In this document: positions 7,248 to 16,266 of the stretch, in pieces | Layout of the letters: every line of letters begins with the position of its first letter | Position numbering within the stretch: the stretch's first letter is position 1 | Program-made: the position numbers and the translations under genes | The notes under the pieces: generated by a model | Databases searched by the model: none | Told to the model about the DNA's origin: nothing | The model's input: the letters and a program-made list of their open reading frames with translations, nothing else | NCBI GenBank assembly: GCA_016793585.1 | Contig: JAEUJR010000377.1 | Location: forward strand, 1-18,390 | DNA length: 18,390 nt | Direction of reading: 5' to 3' | From: Archangium sp. | Lineage (GTDB): Bacteria; Myxococcota; Myxococcia; Myxococcales; Myxococcaceae

Positions 7248-10200
7248 GTGTTCGAGCGAATCGTCGGCTTCAGTCTGAAGAACCGCGCTGCCGTGGTGTT
7301 CGCCTCGGCCGTCGTGGCCGTGCTCGGGTACGTCTCGTTCAAGGACCTCACCATCGAGGCCTTCCCCGACCCGACCGACACGCAGGTCACCGTCATCACC
7401 CTCTTCGATGGGCAACCGGCCGAAGAGGTGGAGCGGCAAATCGGCCTGCCGCTCGAGCGCGCGCTCAACGGCGTGCCCGGCATGACGCGCCTGCGAAACC
7501 TGTCGATGTTCGGGCTCTCGCAGGTGACGCTCACCTTCGGTGACGGCGTCGACGGCCTGTGGGCACGACAGCAGGTGCTCGAGCGGCTGCGTGGCGCCGA
7601 GCTGCCCGAAGGTGTGACGCCCGACCTCGGCCCCTACGCGACGCCCATCGGCGAGGTGTACCGGTACACCATCACCGGCGCTCGCGGTGACCCGATGCTG
7701 CTGCGCACGCTGCAAGACTGGGTGGTGCGGCCCATGTTCCTCCGGGTCAACGGCGTCGCCGACGTCGTCAGCTACGGCGGCCTGCAACGCGTCGTGCAGG
7801 TGCAGCCGTCGCCGCAGCAGCTCGCCTCGTATGGGCTCACCATCGAAGACCTCGAAGAGGCGGTGAAGCGGGGCTCGCAGAACGCGTCGGGCGGCGTGCT
7901 CGAGCGTGGCAGCGAGCAGTTCGTGCTGCGCAGCGAGGGGCTCTTCAAGTCGCTCGACGACATTCGCAAGGTGGGCGTCACGGAGCGCGACGGCACGCCG
8001 GTGACGGTGGGCGACGTCGCCTCGGTCAGTGACGCATGGGCGCCGCGGCAGGGTGTGGTGAGCGAAGGCAAGAACCTCGACGCCGTCGAGGGCATCGTGC
8101 TCATGCGGCGTGGCGAGAACCCTTCGGTGCTGCTCGACCGAATCAAGGACCAGGTGGCGCTCATCAACCTGCGCCTGGCCGACGACGGCGCTCAGGTGAC
8201 GGCCTTCTACGACCGCAAAGAGCTCGTCGACGCCACCCTCGAGACGGTCGGCCACAACCTCATCGAGGGCGCCGTGCTCGTCACCCTGGTGCTCTTCATC
8301 TTCCTGCTCGACCTGCGCGCGTCGCTCATCGTCACCACGCTCATTCCGCTCTCGCTGGCGACGGCCTTCATCTACCTGAAGCAGCGCGGCATGTCGGCGA
8401 ACCTGCTCTCGATGGGCGCGGTCGACTTCGGCGTCATCGTCGACGGCGGCGTCGTCATCATCGAGGCGATTCTGGTGGCGCTCGCCGTGAAGGACCACAA
8501 CCCGGGCAACATTCAGGACCGCATTCGCAAATCTTCGGTGCAGGTGGTGCGGCCGACCGTGTTCGCGCTGCTCATCATCATCGCGGCGTACCTGCCCATC
8601 TTCCTGCTCCAGCGCGTCGAGGGCCGCATCTTCTCGCCCATGGCCAACACCGTCGCGGCGGCGCTCGTCGGCGCGCTGCTCTTCTCGGTGACGCTGGTGC
8701 CGGTGCTGGCCTCGTACCTGTACCCGAAGCCCGTGCACCATCGTGACTCGCCGGTGCTCGTCTTCGCGCAGAAGCTGTACGGGCCGACGCTGCGGTTCGC
8801 GCTCAACCGGCCCATCGCGGTGCTCGTCACGGCCTCGGTCCTGCTCGGTGGAACGATGGTGCTTGGCGGCCGGCTCGGCTCGGAGTTCCTGCCTGAGCTC
8901 AACGAAGGCGCGCTCTACATGACGTTCACGCTGCCCTCGAACATCTCGCTCTCGGAGGGGCGAACGCTGGTGCCGCGGCTGGTCGAGAAGGTCGAGGCGT
9001 TTCCCGCCGTCGAGCGCGTGCTGACCCAGCTGGGCCGTCCCGAAGATGGAACCGACCCGAAGCTGTCGAACAACCTCGAGATCTTCGTGAAGCTCAAGCC
9101 CGCCTCCCAGTGGCCGAAAGCCATGCGTACGCTCGGGTCGGTCGTCAGCGGGCTCGAAGACGCCGTCGCCGAGCTGCCGGGCGTCGAGGTGAACTTCAGT
9201 CAACCCATTCGCGACAACGTCAACGAGAGCATCTCGGGCCAGCAGGGCCAGGTGGCCGTGAAGCTCTTCGGAGACGACCTGGTCGCGCTGCAGGCCCAGG
9301 CCGAGAAGGTCAAGCAGGTGCTGTCGGGCGTTCGTGGCATCGCCGATCTCGCGCTCGTGAAGAGCGGTGAGGTACCTCAGCTGCGCGTGGAGCCAGACCG
9401 TCGCGCCCTCGCGCGCTACGGCATGACGCTCGGCGCTTTTCAGGACGTGTTCCAGACGGCCGTCGGTGGCCGGCCCGTCGACGAGTTCTGGGAAGGCGAG
9501 CGCCGCTTCGACGTGGTGCTGCGGCTGCCCAAGAGCGAGCGCGACGACCTCGAGAAGCTGAAGAAGCTGCGCGTGCCCGTGGAAGGCGGCGTGACGGTGC
9601 CGCTCGAAGTGCTGGCCCACGTCTCGACCGGCCAGGGCCGCGCGAGCATCAACCGTGAGAATGGCCGCCGCTACATCGGCATTCGCATGAACGTGCGAGA
9701 CCGCGACCTCGGCGGCTTCGTCGACGAGGCCCGCGCGAAGGTCGACGCCGAAGCGCCGCTGGGCCCCGGCCAGTCGATGGAGTGGGGCGGCGAGTTCGAG
9801 AACAAGGAGCGCGCGATGAAGCGGCTCCAGCAGGTGGTGCCCGTCGCGCTGCTGCTGACGTTGCTGCTGCTCTTCAAGGCGTTCGACTCGTTCCCGCGCG
9901 CGGTGCTGACGCTGCTCAACGTGCCCTTCGCGTTGACGGGTGGCGTGTTCGGCCTGTGGCTCGCCGACATGCCGCTCTCGGTCGCCGCGGCGGTCGGCTT
10001 CATCGCGCTCATCGGGCAGGCCTCACTCAACGGCGTGCTGGTGATGTCGGCCATCGCCGAGAAGCGGCAGCACGGCATGGGCCTCGAGCACGCCATCGTC
10101 GAAGGCGCGAAGGAGCGCCTGCGCCCGGTGTTGATGACGGCCGCGCTCGCCGCCCTCGGCCTGGTGCCCGCCGCCGTGAGCCGCGCGATGGGCAGCGAGA

Positions 10201-10316
10201 CGCAGCGCCCGCTCGCCGTCGTCATCGTCTTCGGCACCTTGTCGGCCTGCGCGCTGACGCTGGTGCTGTTGCCGGTGATGTACCGGCTCTACGCGCGGCG
10301 CTTCGAGAAGGCGTGA
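7248..10316 (+). CDS. czcA: CzcA-type heavy-metal efflux RND pump, inner membrane
   Basis: A 1022-residue proton-driven RND transporter of the heavy-metal (HME) family, which moves divalent cations outward through the CzcB/CzcC-like partners. It starts with FERIVGFSLKNRAAVV (first transmembrane helix), followed by the large periplasmic loop with FPDPTDTQVTV. In TM4 the motif DFGVIVDGGVVIIE holds D393, D399 and E406; their spacing is identical to D402, D408 and E415, the residues needed for transport in CzcA, and is typical of pumps for Zn, Co, Ni or Cd rather than Cu(I)/Ag(I). The second half repeats the layout with helices near 865-1015. The GTG start lies 4 bases after the czcB stop. The exact metal cannot be read from the sequence. 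It converges with the next gene, leaving a 4-base gap. Confidence 0.95.
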   Translation: MFERIVGFSLKNRAAVVFASAVVAVLGYVSFKDLTIEAFPDPTDTQVTVITLFDGQPAEEVERQIGLPLERALNGVPGMTRLRNLSMFGLSQVTLTFGDGVDGLWARQQVLERLRGAELPEGVTPDLGPYATPIGEVYRYTITGARGDPMLLRTLQDWVVRPMFLRVNGVADVVSYGGLQRVVQVQPSPQQLASYGLTIEDLEEAVKRGSQNASGGVLERGSEQFVLRSEGLFKSLDDIRKVGVTERDGTPVTVGDVASVSDAWAPRQGVVSEGKNLDAVEGIVLMRRGENPSVLLDRIKDQVALINLRLADDGAQVTAFYDRKELVDATLETVGHNLIEGAVLVTLVLFIFLLDLRASLIVTTLIPLSLATAFIYLKQRGMSANLLSMGAVDFGVIVDGGVVIIEAILVALAVKDHNPGNIQDRIRKSSVQVVRPTVFALLIIIAAYLPIFLLQRVEGRIFSPMANTVAAALVGALLFSVTLVPVLASYLYPKPVHHRDSPVLVFAQKLYGPTLRFALNRPIAVLVTASVLLGGTMVLGGRLGSEFLPELNEGALYMTFTLPSNISLSEGRTLVPRLVEKVEAFPAVERVLTQLGRPEDGTDPKLSNNLEIFVKLKPASQWPKAMRTLGSVVSGLEDAVAELPGVEVNFSQPIRDNVNESISGQQGQVAVKLFGDDLVALQAQAEKVKQVLSGVRGIADLALVKSGEVPQLRVEPDRRALARYGMTLGAFQDVFQTAVGGRPVDEFWEGERRFDVVLRLPKSERDDLEKLKKLRVPVEGGVTVPLEVLAHVSTGQGRASINRENGRRYIGIRMNVRDRDLGGFVDEARAKVDAEAPLGPGQSMEWGGEFENKERAMKRLQQVVPVALLLTLLLLFKAFDSFPRAVLTLLNVPFALTGGVFGLWLADMPLSVAAAVGFIALIGQASLNGVLVMSAIAEKRQHGMGLEHAIVEGAKERLRPVLMTAALAALGLVPAAVSRAMGSETQRPLAVVIVFGTLSACALTLVLLPVMYRLYARRFEKA

Positions 10317-10320
10317 CGCC

Positions 10321-12750
10321 TCAGAGCGGGTGCTCCTGCATGACGTCGGCGTAGGAGCGCACCTGCTCGGGCGCGAAGTTGCCGGCCGGAATGAGCGGCG
10401 CCACCCCGAGCCACCGCTGCAGCCGGCCGATGGCCTCGAGCCGGTCTGGAAGCTCGAGGTCGCGCGCGCTGATGCCGTGCGACCCTTCGGGCACGATGAA
10501 CTTCGCCGCGTCGCTCACGCCCGGACTGTCGACGGCGCCGCCAGTCCACGGGTCCCACCCGCCGTAGAGGAACTGAAAGCGCGCGCCGTACCGCGAGAGC
10601 CACGCCAGCACGTCGGGCATCGCGCGCGGCTCGAACAGCGGCTGCTGCGAGAGCGAGATGTTGAACTCCGCGTCGGGCTTCAGCGTCGGCGCCGGCCCGA
10701 ACGACGCGAGGTGCGCACGCGTGGTGCCCGGCGCGCCGAGCTCGTTGAGCGTCTGAAACGGGTACATCAGGTCATCGCCCATCACTTGAGGGTCGTACTG
10801 GTCGGCGTACCGCTGCGCCGAGCGCACCTGCCGACCCACCCACCGCGGCAGGTCCGTTGCCACCGACGCTTCGACGACGCCGCAGCCGTACTGCGGGTCC
10901 TCCATCAGCCCGTACTGAAAGGTGCCCCAATAGCCGGCGCCCGTGGTGGCCCAGAGCGCATTCTCGGCGCTGCCGATGCGCGAGTACGTGCCTGGCAGCG
11001 TGCCGGCGCGCGTCGCCACGTCTTGAATCACCGCGCGGTCGACCGAGAAGTAGGCCTCGCGGCACGACGCCCACCGCGCTCCGCCGATGCGCGTGAGGTG
11101 CGGCCCATAACGCTCGTCCGACCGCCCGAGCGAAATCGGCGTCACGTACGGCGCGGTGCCTTCGACGTCGCAGGGGAAGAAGCGCCGGTGGAAGAGGGCC
11201 GTCATGCCGCCCTTCGAGTGCCCGGTGCTCACCCACGGCCCCGAGAAGAGCGGCGAGAAGGCCTCGACGATGCGGTGCGAATCGGCGGCCGACTGCATGA
11301 TGGTGAGCGTGTCGAAGTCCATCGGGTCGGGCACCGAGGTGCCGAAGAAGCGGTGCTCGACCTCGATCTCGTTCGTGGGGAACACCCGCGACACGTCGGA
11401 CGAGTAGTCGGCGATGGCGTAGCCGGGCGTGTGCAGCACCATCGGCGTCTCGAGGCTGCGCACGCTGATGATGAGGTGCTGGCGGAAGGCGCCGCGTTCG
11501 GGGCGGGTGTGGTCGGCCGGCTGCTCGAACCAGACGTCGAACTGGTCGACGCCCGGGCGGCGGTTCATGCCGAAGTGCGGCTCGGCCGTGACGACGCCGG
11601 GCACGCAGCGCAGCTGGCCGAGCACGTCGGTGCGCGCGGCGCTGCACTCGAACGCGGGCCGCTCGCTGCTGCACAGCGGCGGCGTTTCGTCACGTGGTGT
11701 CACCGCGCCGATGACGGTGAGCGAGAGGTGCTCCTTGCCGCTGGTGTGCACGCAGACGCGCTCGCCCGAGACGAGCCAGAGGCCGGGCGTGAACTCGACG
11801 GCGGGTGGAGCCATCGCTCCACACGGCTGAACGGTCGCGGTTGCGCTACCCGCCGAAACACTCACCAGCAGGTGTGTCGCGCCCGTGAGCTTCGGCAGCG
11901 GCGCTTCGAGCACCTGCCCGGCGCCGGGAGCGCCGACCCATGACACCCCGCCGCGCGTGTCGATGACGGTCGAGGGCGTGACGGCCCGAAGTGTGGTGGT
12001 GGCGAAGCGGCGAACCCGGCCCACCGTCGTGAGGGTGACGGTCGCTGCCGCCGCGGCATCGAGGCACAGCGGGCCTGCTGGCAGCCACACCGTCGACGCC
12101 CGGCCCGCTTCGACGAGGAGCGCGTCGGCCGAAAGCTGCGTGCCGACGCAGCGCCCGAGGCTCACCGCCGTGCTGCCCGTCACCGAGACCGCCACCAACT
12201 CGAGCATCGTGTCGTCGGCCGTCGTCGCGGTCGGAGGCGCGAGGCGCCGCACCGAGGTGCCCGTCAGCTCGACCCGGCGTGCAGGCTCGCTCTGGGCGAC
12301 GAAGCCGCCGCCCATGGTGTCGAGGCGCAGCAGCGGCGACAGACTCAGGCGCACGGGTGTCTGCTGCGCCACCTTCACCAGCACCGCGCCGTCCTTCGCG
12401 GGCAGGTAGACGACGGTTCGCCGAGACACCTCGACGCGTGCGCCGTCGACGAGCAGCGCCACCGGCGTCGGGCTCGTCACGGCCGCCAGCACGCCCTGCA
12501 CCGAGCGCGCGATGGGCAACGCGACGGAGCGCTCCTCAGGCCCGGCTTCGACCTCGACCGGACCCGCGAGCTCGAGCGGCCACCACGACTGCACGGTGCC
12601 CAGCGGCGTCAGCGTCGTCTGGGCCGGCGCGCCAGCGGGGAACGCCTGGTTCGCCTTGCGCTCGACGGGCCGCGTGGGCTCCTCGAAGCGAGCACTCACC
12701 CCGCACCCGAGCGACAGCACCGGGAGCAACAGCCACCATGTCTTGTTCAC
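10321..12750 (-). CDS. S37 (PS-10)-like serine peptidase lipoprotein with long N-terminal region
   Basis: An 809-residue predicted secreted lipoprotein: GTG start, hydrophobic segment, lipobox L-S-L-G-C with Cys16. From about residue 380 the sequence follows the PS-10/peptidase S37 family (tripeptidyl aminopeptidases related to S28): QFDVWFEQPADHTRPERGAF, EHRFFGTS, the nucleophile elbow S-T-G-H-S-K-G-G-M with Ser512, then Asp733 in GGWDPW and His758 in EGSHGI complete a plausible triad. Residues 17-370 are not recognised; they are rich in Val, Thr and Ala with few helices expected and probably form beta-sandwich domains. Family members are often 450-500 residues, so this is nearly doubled in size. 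A role in degrading external peptides is inferred. A good ribosome binding site supports the GTG. It lies 91 bases downstream of the ADP-ribosylglycohydrolase-like gene. Confidence 0.87.
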   Translation of the reverse strand: MNKTWWLLLPVLSLGCGVSARFEEPTRPVERKANQAFPAGAPAQTTLTPLGTVQSWWPLELAGPVEVEAGPEERSVALPIARSVQGVLAAVTSPTPVALLVDGARVEVSRRTVVYLPAKDGAVLVKVAQQTPVRLSLSPLLRLDTMGGGFVAQSEPARRVELTGTSVRRLAPPTATTADDTMLELVAVSVTGSTAVSLGRCVGTQLSADALLVEAGRASTVWLPAGPLCLDAAAAATVTLTTVGRVRRFATTTLRAVTPSTVIDTRGGVSWVGAPGAGQVLEAPLPKLTGATHLLVSVSAGSATATVQPCGAMAPPAVEFTPGLWLVSGERVCVHTSGKEHLSLTVIGAVTPRDETPPLCSSERPAFECSAARTDVLGQLRCVPGVVTAEPHFGMNRRPGVDQFDVWFEQPADHTRPERGAFRQHLIISVRSLETPMVLHTPGYAIADYSSDVSRVFPTNEIEVEHRFFGTSVPDPMDFDTLTIMQSAADSHRIVEAFSPLFSGPWVSTGHSKGGMTALFHRRFFPCDVEGTAPYVTPISLGRSDERYGPHLTRIGGARWASCREAYFSVDRAVIQDVATRAGTLPGTYSRIGSAENALWATTGAGYWGTFQYGLMEDPQYGCGVVEASVATDLPRWVGRQVRSAQRYADQYDPQVMGDDLMYPFQTLNELGAPGTTRAHLASFGPAPTLKPDAEFNISLSQQPLFEPRAMPDVLAWLSRYGARFQFLYGGWDPWTGGAVDSPGVSDAAKFIVPEGSHGISARDLELPDRLEAIGRLQRWLGVAPLIPAGNFAPEQVRSYADVMQEHPL

Positions 12751-12756
12751 GCAACG

Positions 12757-12761
12757 CCTCC
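12757..12761 (-). promoter_or_regulatory. Ribosome binding site of the S37-like peptidase gene
   Basis: On the minus strand GGAGG lies 6 bases before the GTG at 12750. It decides this start over the longer open frame upstream and places the lipobox at residue 16. Confidence 0.7.
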
Positions 12762-12841
12762 GACTCCGGCCAGGCGCGAAGGTTGTAGCACCGCGCTCGA
12801 GGGGCAGCGGCGTACGGTGAGTGACTGCGTGTCGACCAGCT

Positions 12842-13990
12842 TCAGCGGCGAACGGTGACCGACTGCGTGACGGTGACGTGCTCCCTGGCCAGCCGTGCGT
12901 CGAAGAGCCGGTCGGCCGCGTCGACGAGCGAGTCGGCGTACAGCACCTGCCGCCGCAGCCGCGCTGGGAGCCCCTCGGTGCCGACGTGCGCACCGACGAT
13001 GGCCCCCACGAGCCCTGCGGCGACGTCGACTTCGCCACCACTCGAGAGCGCGAGCGTCAGCGCCTGACGAACATCGGCCGGGGCCTTGAGCACGCAGTAC
13101 AGCGCGGTCAGCAGCACCGGCGTCACGTGCGCGGGCAGGCCGGCCTCCAGGTCGTACTCGGTCGACGAGACGCCCACCCGACGAAGCGCAGGCAGCGCGC
13201 GGTCGGGCGCCCATGCGAGGGCGCGCGGCAGGTAGTACAGCTCTTCGGCGAGCTCCTGATGCGCGGGGGCGGCCGCCTTCGAGACCTCGGTGCAGAACGA
13301 CGCCGTGTCGTGCGTCTCACCCGACAGGCCGAGCTGCACGGCGCGCGCGAACGCCGCCGCCGCTGCGGTGCACAGCGGGTCTTTGTGCGTCACCACCGTG
13401 AGCACCTGCGCGTCGTGCACGAGGCGGGGAGGCGACGACTCGCTCCAGAAGCCGAGCACCAGCGCGCGCGACAGACACGACGGGTCGCGCACGCCGATGG
13501 CCGCGCCAGAGCTCATCCACGGCGTGCCCGCGAGCAGCGCCTGGGCTGCGTCGGTCGCGCTCGTCGGAGGCTGCAGAATCACGCCCTCCTGCCACAGCCA
13601 CGACAGGTGCGCGGCGACACTGCGGCCATCGATGCGCTTCTCGTTCGCCACGGCCTCGGCCGTCGCCAGCAGCATCTGCGTGTCGTCGCTGAACTGCCCC
13701 TTGGCGAACCGGCCACGCGGGCGCGCCGCGAAGTCGTCGGCCACGTGCGAGAGCCGCGTCAGCCCCGGCGGTGGCAGCCCACGCAGGGGAAACCCCAGGG
13801 CGTCACCGATGGCAAAGCCCAGCACAGACGCACGCAACCGGTCCTGAAGCTCGGCGAGTCGCAGCGGCATGGTAGGCGGAGGCCGCGGAGGATACGCGTG
13901 ACTGCCGGTCGCTGGCCATCGCGATGTCACGAGCAGCTCTGCATTTCGTCGCGCCTCTTCACTCGTGATGGGTCGTGCCCACGCCGTCAT
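12842..13990 (-). CDS. ADP-ribosylglycohydrolase-fold protein with altered metal motif
   Basis: A 382-residue protein of the DraG/ARH family, which removes ADP-ribose from proteins or related substrates using two divalent metal ions. G-D-A-L-G (62-66) and the first metal motif Q-F-S-D-D-T-Q (99-105) are intact. The second motif, normally G-G-D-x-D-T near the C-terminus, reads G-G-E-V-D-V (E320, D322, V323), followed by the usual A-G-x-x-G-A-I-x-G-A. One carboxylate is thus Glu instead of Asp and the Thr is lost. Activity may be changed or absent. The ATG at 13990 has GGAGG close upstream and gives a protein-like 40-residue leader; the ATG at 13870 (342 residues) is the main alternative and begins just before the domain. 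It is divergent from the SDR gene. Confidence 0.82.
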   Translation of the reverse strand: MTAWARPITSEEARRNAELLVTSRWPATGSHAYPPRPPPTMPLRLAELQDRLRASVLGFAIGDALGFPLRGLPPPGLTRLSHVADDFAARPRGRFAKGQFSDDTQMLLATAEAVANEKRIDGRSVAAHLSWLWQEGVILQPPTSATDAAQALLAGTPWMSSGAAIGVRDPSCLSRALVLGFWSESSPPRLVHDAQVLTVVTHKDPLCTAAAAAFARAVQLGLSGETHDTASFCTEVSKAAAPAHQELAEELYYLPRALAWAPDRALPALRRVGVSSTEYDLEAGLPAHVTPVLLTALYCVLKAPADVRQALTLALSSGGEVDVAAGLVGAIVGAHVGTEGLPARLRRQVLYADSLVDAADRLFDARLAREHVTVTQSVTVRR

Positions 13991-14242
13991 CGCCTCCGAT
14001 GACACGCCACGCCGCTCGCGCGTGAAACGAACCTGCCTTGCGCCTCGCGCGCGCTCGTCGTCGGCCGATGCCATGGAGAGAGTGCCCGACTGACGCCGCC
14101 GGACCTGACGACTCGTACACCGCGCGAACAACTCGCCTCAAGTGTGAAAGGCGAAGCGCTTCGAGTCGAACGCACTCAATCGCGCACGTCGTTCACGCTT
14201 CTTCACGGCGCCGTTCGCCGCCGCGAATAGAGAGCGCTCGTC
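13991..14242. other. Divergent intergenic region, probable promoters
   Basis: A 252-base gap between the divergent ADP-ribosylglycohydrolase-like and SDR genes, and the best place for their promoters. It holds a perfect 12-base palindrome CGAAGCGCTTCG at 14152-14163. GAGAG at 14230-14234 precedes the SDR start by 8 bases. No convincing -35/-10 pair was found, and a palindrome of this length can occur by chance. The frame of the minus-strand gene stays open into part of this region. Confidence 0.4.
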
Positions 14243-15217
14243 ATGAACGTCTTCGTCACCGGTGGCAGCGGGTATGTCGGCAGGAACCTGATTCGCGGGC
14301 TCATCGCGAGGGGGCACCGGGTGCTGGCGCTCGCGCGCAGCGACGCCAGCGTGAAGGTGGTGGAGGCGCTGGGCGCCCAGGCGGTGCGCGGCGACCTGCT
14401 CGACGAGAAGGCCCTGGGGGCGGGTCTCGCCGGCTGCGAGTGGCTCGTTCACGCGGCGGCCGACACGGGGCAGACGTCGGGCAACGCCGAGCAGGAGCGC
14501 ATCAACATCGACGGCACGCGGCTGCTCTTCGGGCTCGCGCGAGCGCAGGGCGTGCGCCGCGCCGTGCACGTCAGCACCGAGGCCGTGCTCGCCGACGGAG
14601 GGCCGCTCGTGCAGGTCGACGAGACGAGGCAGTTCCCCGCGAAGTTCGCCGGCGGCTACTCGCGCTCGAAGGCCCTCGCCGAGCAGGCCGCGCTCGACGG
14701 CAATGGCGGCGGGCTCGACGTGATGGTGGTGCGCCCCCGAATGGTCTGGGGCCGCGACGACACGACGCTCATGCCTGCGTTCATCAAGGCCGCCAGGTCG
14801 GGGCAGCTCGCGTGGATCGACGGCGGCCGGTTTCTCACCTCGACGACCCACGTCGACAACCTCGTGCATGCGCTGGTGCTGGCGCTCGAGAAGGGTCGCG
14901 CCGGGCGCGTCTACTTCGTGTCTGACGGCGACCCGGTGCCGTTCCGCGACTTCGTCACCGAGCTGCTCGAAACGCAGCAGGTGAAGGCGCCCACCCGCGT
15001 GGTGCCGCGCTGGCTCGCGAAGGGCCTGACGTCGGTGAGCAGCGTCGTCGAGACCGTGTCGGGCGGGAAGAACGCCGGGCCCCTGCCGCTGCAGACGTTC
15101 GCGCTCATGGCGCACGAGGTGACGGTGAACGACACGCGCGCCAGAGAAGAGCTCGGCTACGTGCCGGTGATGGCGCGCGCGAAGGGGCTCGAGGAGCTGA
15201 AGAAGCCGCGGGGCTGA
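14243..15217 (+). CDS. NAD(P)-dependent epimerase/dehydratase, extended SDR
   Basis: A 324-residue extended short-chain dehydrogenase/reductase with a Rossmann fold, likely cytoplasmic. The nucleotide-binding motif T-G-G-S-G-Y-V-G (6-13) starts right after the first strand. HVSTEAV (109-115) carries the active-site Ser/Thr, and Y139-S-R-S-K143 is the catalytic Y-x-x-x-K. VRPRMVWG (163-170) and the THVDNLVHAL segment are typical of the 3-beta-hydroxysteroid dehydrogenase/isomerase-like and NDP-sugar epimerase branches. The substrate is not known. GAGAG lies 8 bases before the ATG. It is a single gene, divergent from the gene on its left and convergent with the one on its right. Confidence 0.93.
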   Translation: MNVFVTGGSGYVGRNLIRGLIARGHRVLALARSDASVKVVEALGAQAVRGDLLDEKALGAGLAGCEWLVHAAADTGQTSGNAEQERINIDGTRLLFGLARAQGVRRAVHVSTEAVLADGGPLVQVDETRQFPAKFAGGYSRSKALAEQAALDGNGGGLDVMVVRPRMVWGRDDTTLMPAFIKAARSGQLAWIDGGRFLTSTTHVDNLVHALVLALEKGRAGRVYFVSDGDPVPFRDFVTELLETQQVKAPTRVVPRWLAKGLTSVSSVVETVSGGKNAGPLPLQTFALMAHEVTVNDTRAREELGYVPVMARAKGLEELKKPRG

Positions 15218-15244
15218 CGGCTTCATGAAGGGTGCGGGAGAGCG

Positions 15245-16207
15245 CTACGGCGTGCCGGCGTCGGTGGGCGCAGCTTCCCGAGCGGGCGGCGCGGGCGGAA
15301 GAAAGCCCTTCACGAACAGGCCCTGCTGGGTGAGCGCCTCGAGGTGCGGCGCGTCGTGCCCGGGAACGAGGTTCAGCTTCGGCTCGGCCTTCGACAGCCG
15401 GTTCAGCTCGGCCAGCTCGCGCAGCACGTTGGCCCGGTCTTCCTTCAGGAAGAACTGCGTCACCAGGCGCGCGCGTTCCCGCACGAGCTCGACGTTGCGC
15501 AGGTGCCAGGCGACGTCGCCGAGGAAGAGGTACTCCGCGCCGTCGGCGCGCTGCACGTAGACGAGCTGGCTGCCCGGCGTGTGCCCAGGCGCCTTGATGA
15601 GCACGACGCCGGGCGCGATGGGCATGAGCGCGCGCGTCGAGAGCGGCCGATAGCCGGCGAGCGCCTCGGGCGGGAAGACGAGCGGCTCCATTCGTTTCGG
15701 CTCGGCCAGCTGCGCCTCGGTCAGCACGGCCTGCTTCATGAGCGCCTTCACGTCGGGGTGCATGGCGAGGCCTGCGAGGTGGTCGAAGTGCTCGTGCGTG
15801 ACGACGATGACGCTGGCCTCCGACAGCCCCGCCAGCACGCGCGCGAACGCCGCAGCGTCGAACCACACCGCGCCGCCTTTCTTGCCCGTCGCCTCGTCCA
15901 TCGCGGTGTCGACGATGACGCGCTGGGAGGGGAAGACGAGCTGGTACGCGTACACCGTCATGTCCGCCGTCGCCCAGCCATCGCCCGCGACGACGGCCGT
16001 CTTCGGGAACTCGAAACGGCCGACCGGCTCGAAGTGAATCGCCGTGGCCTTGTCGCCCGGCATCACGCTCGCGAGACGCCGCACCTCGGCGAGGTCGATG
16101 GAGAAGCTGCCCTCGGGCGACCCCGACTCGACCAGCAACCACCAGTACGCCGGCACGGCGACGACGACGAGGGCTGCAATGACGAAGGGCCAGCGGCGGG
16201 TACGCAT
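15245..16207 (-). CDS. Membrane-anchored metallo-beta-lactamase-fold hydrolase
   Basis: A 320-residue protein with an N-terminal hydrophobic segment (about 8-26, preceded by RTRR), likely a signal anchor or signal peptide placing the enzyme outside the cytoplasm. The metallo-beta-lactamase signature is complete: H138-E-H140-F-D142-H143, H209 in APGHTPGS, D231 in FLGDVAW and H284 in PGHD. These would bind two metal ions, usually Zn. APGHTPGSQLVYV and the hydrolase-like layout suggest a lactonase, glyoxalase II-like or esterase activity; the substrate is unknown. Residues 302-320 are a Pro/Ala-rich tail. It follows the AgmX/PglI-like lipoprotein gene on the same strand after 59 bases, so the two may be co-transcribed. 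The start ATG has only a weak G-rich upstream sequence. Confidence 0.9.
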   Translation of the reverse strand: MRTRRWPFVIAALVVVAVPAYWWLLVESGSPEGSFSIDLAEVRRLASVMPGDKATAIHFEPVGRFEFPKTAVVAGDGWATADMTVYAYQLVFPSQRVIVDTAMDEATGKKGGAVWFDAAAFARVLAGLSEASVIVVTHEHFDHLAGLAMHPDVKALMKQAVLTEAQLAEPKRMEPLVFPPEALAGYRPLSTRALMPIAPGVVLIKAPGHTPGSQLVYVQRADGAEYLFLGDVAWHLRNVELVRERARLVTQFFLKEDRANVLRELAELNRLSKAEPKLNLVPGHDAPHLEALTQQGLFVKGFLPPAPPAREAAPTDAGTP

Positions 16208-16266
16208 CGGCCCCGTCTACGTCATCGACCCTTCGCTGGTTTGCCTTTCGTGGCTTCGTGGCTCGC

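Noticed and set aside
7212..9620. An 802-codon open frame on the minus strand, antisense to most of the RND pump gene
   Set aside because: Long antisense frames are expected opposite high-GC genes with strong third-position bias. Its translation is a low-complexity mix rich in His, Arg, Glu and Asp without domains, while the plus strand encodes a clear RND transporter.
10309..10321. AGGCG-TGA-CGCCT hairpin at the meeting point of the convergent pump and peptidase genes
   Set aside because: The stem is only 5 bases, it has no T run on either side, and it overlaps the stop codons. It is too weak to call a terminator.
10330..11943. A 537-codon open frame on the plus strand opposite the S37-like peptidase
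   Set aside because: The translation is Arg/Ala/His-rich without motifs, and the minus strand carries lipobox and catalytic motifs in frame.
14152..14163. 12-base palindrome CGAAGCGCTTCG considered as an operator
   Set aside because: Perfect 12-base palindromes are expected several times by chance in 18 kb, and there is no second copy nearby. It is only noted within the intergenic entry.
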